From Blasia pusilla (taxonomy: Eukaryota; Marchantiophyta; Marchantiopsida; Blasiales): 64,000 nucleotides of DNA. The notes below the pieces were generated by a model, which saw nothing but the letters and a program-made list of their open reading frames with translations, was not told the origin of the DNA and searched no databases. A program made the position numbers and the translations under genes. The first letter of the stretch is position 1; each line of letters begins with the position of its first letter. This document shows, piece after piece, positions 9,725-18,394 of this stretch. The stretch covers positions 13,330,001 to 13,394,000 of the forward strand of contig CM114273.1 in NCBI GenBank assembly GCA_050084515.1, read 5' to 3'.

Positions 9725-10545
9725 CCACATTGCTGCATTGGTGATATAGACAATCGTGACAACTCTCGCCTAGAACCCATGGTGGCTACGCTCTCCTCCG
9801 CCATGTTGCGCTGAATGTTCTCGGTGATCCTAAAAATATCTCTCAACGTAGGGGAGGTGTTCATAAGAAGCATCCCCTCCCACACCCGTGTCCGCACGGT
9901 CCGGTCCAGCATCGCGTACCCTGACTGGATAGCCTGAGCCTCTGTCATTCCCTGAGTGACGTTGATCAACCGGCGCAAGCGAGTGTAAGCCTCACACAAA
10001 CTCTCACCTGGGCGCCTCTGGAAGTCGTGGATGCTCCGCAATTTCTCTGTCCGAAACCCCTGGTAGCTCCCCTCAACTCAGCAAAGAATTCAACCATGGG
10101 GTTGAACCTGGGACGAACCCAACTAGACGGTGCAATTGCTCCAGTGCGAGTGACCCCTCCTAAAACATCACTAGTGGAAGAGGAAGTAGCCTCTCCAAAC
10201 TCCTCCTCCTCATCTGGGAACGGCTCCATCCATGACACATAGTGTGGGTCATAGTAGAGTCGCCATACCTCAATCTCCTAGGCATATCTGTGGGAGAACT
10301 TATGGTAATCATCCATGGGCTCCCCCTCTAAATGCTGGAACATACCGTTCCATGTTGTAAACGGGTTGAACTCTCTAGAGTTCCTAGCCCGTTGTGAGTC
10401 ACACCAACTCTTAAACTCCGCAATGAAGTCGTGTAGCTCTATAGTGCTACAGCACCCAAAAACCTACGTAGTCCTCTACCCCGGTCGTCCATCTCGTACG
10501 CCCAACTAGTAGGACCACTCAATGTGTACGGTGGATCACTAACAC
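9725..10545 (-). pseudogene. gag of the older gypsy copy (N-terminal two thirds)
   Basis: On the minus strand it encodes the same capsid as 2,739-3,500, seen as SWMEPFPDEEEEFGEATSSS, FQRRPGESLCEAYTRLR and MTEAQAIQSGYAMLDR. Over the latter part it keeps an open frame where the inner copy is shifted, so it is the better guide to the ancestral gag frame. There is an in-frame TAG near 10,280 (reading YA*EIEV) and a frame change near 10,040. It is interrupted by the inner element at 9,724. Confidence 0.85.
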
Positions 10546-11838
10546 ACTCCTCTACATGCTCCCCCTTGTCTCAAGACAACACAGAAGGAGATCGAGGTGG
10601 TCTCTTACGTGGAGACCCTCGACACCTCGCACCACTCCGGGTAAACCCTCTAGAGCTACTCTCAGGTCCATTATCTCGCCTCTCAAAATCCTGAAAGGAT
10701 GCCATGATGGCCCTCATGCCCCTCTCACACCATCACTCTCAATCTCGCGAGTAATCCCTCAATCTCTCAAACTAAATATGTGGCACTCAATTTACACTCT
10801 CTCACTGAGACGTGTGTTGTGCAGCAACAAGCAACGTGGTGCGGCAAATCAAGTGATCTATCATCTCATCGACAAACCATCCTCAACTCTAGACATCCCA
10901 CATAGGTCTATGTCCCCTAAGCCCATGCATCATCGATGCTCCTAGCATCAGCACGAAACCCAATATCCCAAATAACTTCCCAATACCCGAAAATCCCTCA
11001 CACATGTAGGGTAAAAGACCAGAATGGGTAACCTGACAATAATGTTGATTTCGCTCCTCGGAAACTCCAAATCTTGACCCCAACTCGATCATGAAGATAA
11101 CTCCTCCAATCAGCAAGTCGTACTCCTCTCGTACTAACGCTGCTCAAACCTCCTCGATGTGCGGTGCAAGTCCAGTGGTTTGGTGCGGCACTAGTTGCAC
11201 GGAACGGCTACAAACGGCACGGCACTCGGGAATGGGGTGCGGCACTCGGCGGCATACCCTCCTCAATCAGCAATTCACACACTCTGCTCCTTAGTGATCG
11301 AGCGGCACTGCAATCGAGACGGTGCGGCAATCGGCGGCGTGTTGTGGCTACAGGCGTCACGGCATGGTACTCGATCGTCGTCGAGCGGCTACGAATCACA
11401 ACATAGCAGCATGAAATAAAAACTCAAACACCATAATCCGAGGTCACCTACCATCATTGGTTGATGACGAAATTTCGATGACGGTGGCGGCCAAAACAAA
11501 GAATCAACGGTTGTCGTGGAAGACCCTCCATTCCGTAATGGCGGCAATGGCAACCAAGGGTGGACAACGGCCGAGCGCGGCTCTGAGCTGTGCTAGGCGG
11601 CGGTGGCGGCCGACGGTGGACAGTGGACGGTTGACTGTGATAGTTGACCGTTGACGGTGGACCATTGACGGTGACTTTGGCGGCGACGGTTGCCGTCGGC
11701 GCGGCTGGTTTAGGGTTTGAACAATTTAACCCTAAAAATCACCTAGCAATGGCAATTTTGCAAGATTGACCATAACGTTTTTCTTGCAACTCCAATCTAC
11801 AACTTCACGATCGACGTTTTAGAAAATATCGTGGTATT
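10546..11838 (-). other. Leader of the older gypsy copy
   Basis: This is homologous to 1,433-2,738, including the block with CAACGGTTGACCG-type repeats around 11,600-11,700 and AACCCTAAACCAGCC near 11,715. No coding is supported. The bases just inside the LTR (AATACCACGATATT on the minus strand) should hold the primer-binding site but do not resemble the common initiator-Met type. Confidence 0.6.
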
Positions 11839-12859
11839 TGTCGTGCGCATACATATCGCTACAGAACATACATCGCTATCACCAAACACACACACTGACA
11901 CGCACAATCCCATGCTAACTCATGGCATCCAAATAACGAGACAAGAAGTACCAAAATATCTACAATAAACTAACGGGGATTGTCGCAAATCCCAATGTCT
12001 CTTCTCCTACATAAATTTTTGCAGCGCTTCCGCACTGATTTCTCCCAACGAAAATGTAAAAACTGTGAAAATACAAATCAGCAAGCTACATGGTGCTCCC
12101 GAGAGCACCGCCATGGGGCAACCCGGCCCCATACTCAATCCCTATCAAAAATTGGGCAGCGCTTCCGTGCGCCACTCTTCCACATGAAAAACCGGCAAAG
12201 GAAACATCACAAGTAAGCGGCTCTTGCTCTGGTGAGCACTCCCATGAACCGTTGAACGGGGAATAGGATCTCCAACCTGCAAAACCAGCGAGTGACCAAC
12301 GAGCTCCCCCATGAAGCTCTCTCAGTCACTCATTCTCTCTTTGTAAAATAAGATCCAATCTCTCTCACAACACCATAGTTCTCATATGTGTGCACTCTCA
12401 CATGTCTCTCTCAATGTCAAACCAAACCCACTCTCCTAATGAGAGGGTTGGGTTACACTTACAAGGCAAGGGACCATAGCTCCGCCGCCTTGTGCCAAGA
12501 TGTTCAACAAAGAGAGAATGAGCTCTCAAGTTCTCTCTCCTTGAGGTATACCCCTCCCCTCTCCCAAGCTTTCTCCATGGTAACCTATGCTCCCAAGTCA
12601 CCTCCTTGGCTCTTAACCTCATGTAGGAGGTCTAGGGCCACTTACAAAAATTAGAAAGTCGATCATATATTCAAAATGGTACTTACCTAAAATAGTAAGC
12701 TCCTCAATATGGCTCCAAATGAGCCGAAATGAAGGGAAAACCTGATCTCTCAAGTTTCTCGGGGCCTCAATAGGTCATCCTCAACCTTTTGAGTCTGTCC
12801 TCCACTACTCGCAAAGACGCTCTACTAGATCTCACCGATCTATCCTAAAAGACGTGACA
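11839..12859 (-). repeat. LTR of the older gypsy copy, complete (1,021 bp)
   Basis: On the minus strand it starts TGTCACGTCTTTTAGG at 12,859 and ends GCGCACGACA at 11,839, giving TG...CA ends. It is the only complete LTR of the family in the window and shows what is missing from the two inner LTRs. The junction at 12,859/12,860 leads into DNA next to the Harbinger element. It is the 5' LTR of the older copy; the 3' LTR lies outside the window. Confidence 0.82.
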
Positions 12860-12931
12860 TATTCGACTCACAAAGAACTATGACATCAACCAAGACCAAG
12901 AAACAATTTCCCGGTATGCTTTCTGATATGA

Positions 12932-13852
12932 ATGCAATCCTTCATGTTGTCTCATATGCATTATTTGAAGGTTTTGTATGTGATGATGCTTATCACTATG
13001 AATCGTGTTTTCTTGATTTCACATCCTTCTTCTCTTAAAAAACCAAAATTAGAATGGAGTAAAGAGAATGAGAGATTATTTCTTGATTTGTATGAAGAAT
13101 GTTACTTCCATCATTGTAATCAAGGCAATGTGAGCCAAGATCAATAGCGATTGTTTACAATTCATATAAATGAAAAATGCCAAGTGACCATACCATATGA
13201 GCCACAAATATTAAGAAACAGATTAGATGGGTTTGTAAAAAAATATAAGAGTGAAAAAATGAAACAAGGTCAAACGGGTGCCGAACCAAGTGAGTGGGAA
13301 TATTATGCTCAAATACACAGGTTTAGAAGTCCTTCACCGAAAGAATCAGGAATACCTGGTGCATGTGATGGTGGTACTAACATCCAAGAATTTCTTTGGT
13401 ATGGACGTTTTGATTTGAATGAAGAAGATCTCATTCATATTAAATCTCAACCGTCATTTATTCACATTCTATCCAATGAGGGTGAGAAATTTGTGGATGA
13501 ATTGAGCAATCCACCTATTTATTCATCCATAGATACACCATTATGTGAACCAATAGATATATCTCGAACTCACACATCCAATGTGAGTTCAAGTGAAGCT
13601 CCATCTACCGAACAAAGTCCAAGAAGTAAAGCATGTTCCCGACCGGGTATTATAGGACAACCAAACAAAAAAAGAAAGTCGAGAGATACTAGTGATAGTA
13701 TTACACAATCAATGAATGCCTTCATTCAAGTTTTGAAGGAGACAAGTGAGAAGAAAGCTCAACAAGAAGATAAAAAATTGGAGCTCATATCTCAAATGTT
13801 CAAACTTCACCGTATGGAGCTCCAGTTGGAGAGAGAAAAGCAAGCAGGATAA
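12932..13852 (+). pseudogene. Harbinger ORF1: Myb/SANT-like DNA-binding protein
   Basis: From the ATG at 12,932 the frame runs through KLEWSKENERLFLDLYEEC to a TAG at 13,145, then continues in the same frame to 13,852. The first part is the Trp-anchored SANT helix set of PIF ORF1 proteins. The region near 13,210-13,260 (NRLDGFVKKYKSEK) matches the usual third helix and basic linker. The C-terminus (NAFIQVLKETSEKKAQQEDK) is a charged helix as in plant relatives. The protein would help the transposase bind the element. The single internal TAG probably replaced a Trp codon. Confidence 0.8.
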
Positions 13853-13898
13853 TCATCAACAACATCTACTTCTGAAAAATAAGTATGTATGATCTACC

Positions 13899-15188
13899 TC
13901 AAGCTCTATCGTCGCTCAAGTAAGCATGTGTGTCACAAAACTCTTTAAACAATGTTGCTCGCACTAGTTCACCCGCGGTTGTTCTTCTCCTCTCAATTGT
14001 ACTTCCTGGTTGTGATTGGATAATCCCACCATTCATCCTATCATCCATTGGATTGATGTCTTGCGGTAAGGGCTCTGCATGTAGGATAACAAAATTATGC
14101 AGTTCTCCACATGCAAGCGTTACTTTAGAAACCATTTCTAGAGACATTGGGCAATCCCGTAGAATTGTCCATCTTCCTTTCAAATGACCAAAAATATTTT
14201 CTATTGTCACTCTTGCCTTTGATGTATGTCTATCAAATATATTTTCCAATGGATTGCCTTGATGTAGATGTCCATGGATACGCTTCAATAGTCATGGTCG
14301 TAGGGGATAGGCGGTATCCCCAAGTATTATGGGCAGAATGACTTGAAGTTCTCCGCGATCAAGTGGCAATGTAATTTATGGCTGAGAAAGGAAACGTTTC
14401 TCTTCAATGCATTGAAACATTGTAGATTGCCTTAAATGTACAGTATCATGAGTGGATCCAGGCTTGGTACAACATAAGTCCAAAAACTTCAGATCGGCAT
14501 CACATATACCTTGGAGAAGCACCAAATAATCAGAGTGAAAATTCCTATAGTGCTCTAGGAAATATTTCACAGTAGGTTTGAATTTAAGCTTTTTGTGAGA
14601 CCCATCTGTGGCACCTATGATTTGTGAAACTCCACAAATACGCTTATATTTGCGCATTTGTTCAATCATTTCATCAATTGTTGGCCATCTAACAGATTTG
14701 GCTTACAATTTATGCCTACTCATTAGAATGTCAATGATAATGGATTTGCCCACAATCCACCACTTCGATTGTCCAATCCCGTATAAGTCACTTAAGATTC
14801 GAAGTGGTGGATTGTGGGCAAATCGGTAGATAACCACGGCAACACACTTTGCTATCTCAACTCTTTTTCTCGTTCTCTCCCACGTTGGCATAGGTGCCAT
14901 GAATGGTTCAATCACATCTACTAGCTTTTGGAAATTTTCAAAAGACATTCTATATCTACTTCTCATGTGAGTGTAAAGAAAATCGTCATTATAAGTCCAA
15001 ATCTCTTTATGAATGACCTCCCACCAAGTGAATTGTCTTGGTATTACCCGAAATTCTCTTCGTCCATTTGATTGATTTCGATGCCACTCTTCGATCATGA
15101 AATAAAACATGAATAAACTTTGAATATTAACTTTATCATCTTCCGTGGTCCCCATCATAAAAGTAACGAGCTCGATTTCACTAAACAT
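13899..15188 (-). pseudogene. Harbinger transposase (DDE_4-like)
   Basis: Three segments lie in one frame, separated by TAA at 14,703, TAA at 14,376 and TGA near 14,289. The catalytic triad is visible: Asp in IGATDGSHKK, Asp in ILGDTAYPL and Glu in VTIENIFGHLKGRW. The N-terminal helix-turn-helix region around 14,740-14,880 reads ILSDLYGIGQSKWWIV. The PGSTHDTVHLR block lies between the first two catalytic residues, as in PIF transposases. The TGA lies where relatives carry Trp after YPL. It would cut and rejoin the element ends; this copy is dead. Confidence 0.88.
14743..14824. repeat. Perfect 26-bp inverted repeat inside the transposase gene
   Basis: The 26 bases at 14,743-14,768 are the exact reverse complement of 14,799-14,824, with a 30-bp spacer. 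Both arms are coding, reading SKWWIVGK and FAHNPPLR in the transposase frame. Confidence 0.9.
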
Positions 15189-15640
15189 TCCACCTTCAAG
15201 AAACCAGGCACAAAATAAGTCAAAATATCCTTAAAAATCGCTAAAATAGTGCCAATGAAAATCTCCTTCTTTTTCACAACCTAGAATATGTATGCCTTCC
15301 TTGTTTTTCCAACTAAGATCATTAAATAATGTGCCATGTGTAAAATGCTCTCTATGAAATGCTCTCCCTAATTTTTTTTCTCTTTGAAATGCTCTCTGTG
15401 AAATGCTCTCTGTTTTGCTTTGTAGATCTATTTTGCTTTATACCTAAACCCATGAGTTGCAAACCCGTAAAAAAAAGTACTAAAATAAGATCAAACGGAA
15501 CCGCTAGTGTATATATCCACTTTATTATAAAATAACCCTCAAAAGAGGACAAAGAAAGGTAATAACATCTCAAAAGAGAGTCGAAAAATGCATAAAAGAA
15601 TGCAAAAAGAAAATGGCAATTAGCCAATGCAAACATCGAC
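15189..15640. other. Non-coding, AT-rich
   Basis: The only structure is a short direct repeat TGAAATGCTCTC, four copies with variants between 15,340 and 15,415. It may include the outer end of the Harbinger element. No gene is seen. Confidence 0.5.
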
Positions 15641-16481
15641 TCAATGAGCTATACGATTGATAGCCTGAAACAAATCTGACAAGATCACGAGTGGTTGGTC
15701 ACACGTGAATGGACGACAAGGCGAGCAACCCTCCACCACCTCTACACGACGTATCAATGCCAAGGCTTGTGCACGTTGTAAGGCCACTGAGATGTATTGC
15801 CGAAAATAAGTAATAACTATAGAGAGAGAAGGACTACGAGAAGGGGCAAGGTGATGATTCTCGAGGGAGTGGCGAGCACATGTTTTCAAGAAAGTATCAA
15901 AAGACACATGTAAATGACCGAATACTTCCACTCCAAAAGGAATAAATCAATCAGTCGCATGTCTCAGAGCATAACTTGACCCCTTGATTCTTGCTGCACC
16001 TCCGGCCGCCAAACCTTTGGTATGTGCCGCTCGCGACACCAAGTCAGAACGTATTGGATAAGCAACCACTACATCACCTAGTGTCCGGAATCCACCTCGA
16101 GACGTAACAAGATCCACTCTCCGACGAGATGTTGCTTGTGTGGTTGAAAGTAGGACATGGAGTTGCTCTTGCCCAACGGTGTATCCTGCAGTACAAGCCA
16201 ACGATATGGATACCCTTGGCATTAATGGGATCCCCGCATACACAATTCGGCACACCTAACAAAGAAGGATGAGGAAGTCCAAGGCGTAATCGGAAAACTG
16301 TCGAGAATATATTTCGAGAAAGACGAAATGGAAGAATAAGAGGATTTGGAGCAAACCACGCCCCTGCTCCGATACCCACACATGAAGGGAGACAAGCTAG
16401 ATGCCTCCCATAAAATACTAGGTTATCTACACTAACAATCCACCCTTCTCCACCAAAAGGATGTTTTTTATCGTGCTTCAT
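15641..16481 (-). pseudogene. LINE fragment, C-terminal domains (copy 1)
   Basis: On the minus strand the order is FRLRLGLPHPSLLG, a Cys/His knuckle CVCGDPINAKGIHI, then RRRVDLVTSRGGFRTLGDVVVAYP with a downstream RIKGSSY, and FIPFGVEVFGHLHVSFDTFL. The same order occurs in copy 2 at 34,825-36,322. The RVDL, GDVVV and K...Y positions could be the PD-(D/E)xK residues of a restriction-like endonuclease; this is inference. A frameshift lies near 16,250 and a TGA at about 15,932. No reverse transcriptase core is left in the window. Confidence 0.65.
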
Positions 16482-17178
16482 TTTATAGAGACTCTCGGAA
16501 GTATGCTTTTGACCCTTCTCGGCTAGGGCCGCTCCATGTGAACCGCCCTTTATGTCTACTCCTTCCTATGTCTACGCTCGCAGTTATGGGGCGTGCGTTT
16601 AGGGTCTCCTCCCCTCCGCAACAAACTTTCAGCCGAATCGATGACTTCCGACAGCAATTTCCTAGTTTGCGGAATTTGAGACAACCGCACAGCGAATTCC
16701 CGAGTTTTGAGCGTGCAATCGTCGTTCGTACTGTTAGCGCGAGCGTCTGAGTTTCCCGTGCCTGTTCAGCGAACTCTTGAAGAACGCCTTTTTGAATGGC
16801 CTCGAGTCACCTTCACCGTCATGTATCCGAGAGGAATTCTTGCTTCCCAACGTTCATGTGGGCGCCAGTGGTTGGAAAGAAATCTGAGTCCTACGAATGT
16901 CCAGAGACTGGTGATGCGGGATTCGTTCACCGAACGTCTGTCGAACTCAGACGACACTGATGGTTGGAATCCGCAAATGTGCGATTTGGAATTCGAACGA
17001 CTCTTCCGGGTTGAATCAGACGCCATCCATGTGCGTCGAAAGTGCTCAACGCCCAGAGCGTTTGAACTGCAGGCAGCAGTCGAATCGAAAAGCTGCACGT
17101 TGAGACAGAGGGTGAACAGGCGATCGAGCGGCCTCGGGATCAGCAACGGCTCCCCTGGGGTGCCATCCCCATGCTCTC
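16482..17178. other. Intergenic, promoter side of the 342-aa gene
   Basis: A 159-codon open frame (16,707-17,186) is present but has no recognisable domain and overlaps the putative promoter. I treat it as chance. Confidence 0.4.
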
Positions 17179-17186
17179 ATAAATAG
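17179..17186 (+). promoter_or_regulatory. Probable TATA box of the 342-aa gene
   Basis: ATAAATAG within TCTCATAAATAGGCAC lies 161 bp before the ATG at 17,347, a normal distance for a plant promoter with a 5' leader of about 130 bases. Confidence 0.45.
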
Positions 17187-17346
17187 GCACACGGAGGGTA
17201 AAGCGGGCACATTTCCGAATGTTCACTTTGCGATTTCACATCTCCAGCATTCTCAAGAATCTCAGCACTGCGCGCACTACAGTAGACTCAGAGCTCTAGC
17301 GTTGGTTTACAAAGTTGTCAAGGAACAAAGTCTTGAGATAGCAAGC

Positions 17347-18372
17347 ATGTCACACCTGAATCGTTTGTTCTCAACATTAGCTTTGCTTCTGCTGCTCGAG
17401 CTGGTTCTCGACAACATGAAAGTCGCGAACGCACTCCTCAGCCTGGCCGCCCGAAGTCCTTGCGTTTCTGTGCTTTCGTTTTGTTGCCTCCTGTGCAGAC
17501 TGCAAAAGCAGCCGCTACAAACCTGCCCACCCAAAAAGCTTAAGAAGGTCCGCTTCGCTGCCACTGTAGAAATCCGCGAGTACGAGAGGGAGAATCCCGA
17601 GAAGGTCATGAGACCGCTCCCGCAGTACTTGTTACGCCCCCGAGCTCCTGCCCACGAGCTCCAGGTCCCCAATCTCCCTGTGCTGGTCGAAGCACGCCAG
17701 CCGCTCGCCTTCCAGAGCGATTCCGATGTCCAAGAGGTCAGAGAGGTCCTTGGAACGCTCGCTCGCTGCTCGGTTCGTGCCTCGGCAGAGAACGTAGAGA
17801 CTCTCGATTTCCCAGTGGTGACGGAAGCTCGCTCACCGATCGAACTCCACAGACCTGTGGTGAGAGGCATTCCCAGAACGCGCGCCCTTCGATTGTCACG
17901 ATTACGCCCTCGTTCCCCAGTGGTGGCAGAAGCGATCGACCCGCAGGGCGAGCTCATGCACTATATGCAGCCCATTCTCTGCCAGGCGAGAATCGCTCGA
18001 CGAGTCGGTGATCAAGCTCCACTGGTGACAGGAGCTCGCCGAGCGATCGACCCGCAGCGCGAGCACATGCATTATATGCAGCCTATTCTCTGCCAGACGA
18101 TAGTCGATGGAGCAAGCGGCAAGTCTGTAGAGCGCCGAAGATGCTCACTCGCTTCGCAATTCGTGAAAACCTCTCGGAAGTCGTTCGTCTTCCCAAACTG
18201 CACTCGGCCGGTCGGCAGAGGGGTCCGCATCGCTCCCTTGCATCCACTCCTGAAAGCTTCCACGGAAGATTTCATCCTCGAGCAGCGATCTCGACGTCCG
18301 CTCCCACGGCCTGAAGCGCGAATTACGCTGTTCAATGAGACGCAAGCGGAAGTCGGGCCGTTGGAATTATAA
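17347..18372 (+). CDS. Unrecognised repeat-containing protein, 342 aa
   Basis: It is an uninterrupted frame from the first ATG (MSHLNRLFSTLALLLLLEL) to TAA. A paralogue at 37,276 starts MSKTYLNRLIS, which supports this start. The N-terminus is hydrophobic and could be a signal peptide or membrane anchor. Next come a Cys-rich stretch (CCLLCRLQKQPLQTC) and a basic motif KKVRFAATVEIREYE, whose KVRF resembles a protein phosphatase 1 docking site (inference only). Then come about four units around PVV(T/A)EAR-x-P. The last two units have a 111-bp (37-codon) period with MHYMQPILCQ repeated exactly. The C-terminus KASTEDFILEQ is also shared with the paralogue. The protein is Arg/Pro-rich and I know no family for it. 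It is followed by a ~190-bp tandem array, as is the paralogue. Confidence 0.6.
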   Translation: MSHLNRLFSTLALLLLLELVLDNMKVANALLSLAARSPCVSVLSFCCLLCRLQKQPLQTCPPKKLKKVRFAATVEIREYERENPEKVMRPLPQYLLRPRAPAHELQVPNLPVLVEARQPLAFQSDSDVQEVREVLGTLARCSVRASAENVETLDFPVVTEARSPIELHRPVVRGIPRTRALRLSRLRPRSPVVAEAIDPQGELMHYMQPILCQARIARRVGDQAPLVTGARRAIDPQREHMHYMQPILCQTIVDGASGKSVERRRCSLASQFVKTSRKSFVFPNCTRPVGRGVRIAPLHPLLKASTEDFILEQRSRRPLPRPEARITLFNETQAEVGPLEL

Positions 18373-18394
18373 CCTAGCGCATCCAGCAGTCCGA

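Larger units (their letters stand above)
12932..15188. mobile_element. PIF/Harbinger DNA transposon, decayed
   Basis: A plus-strand Myb/SANT-like ORF and a minus-strand DDE transposase face each other tail to tail, the two-gene layout of PIF/Harbinger. Both genes hold in-frame stops. I could not find convincing terminal inverted repeats or the 3-bp target duplication, so the outer ends are those of the coding parts only. The gypsy LTR begins 72 bp upstream of the first ORF and may have removed the left end. Confidence 0.85.

Noticed and set aside
16707-17186. 159-codon plus-strand open frame
   Set aside because: It has no domain and overlaps the TATA region of the better-supported gene at 17,347.
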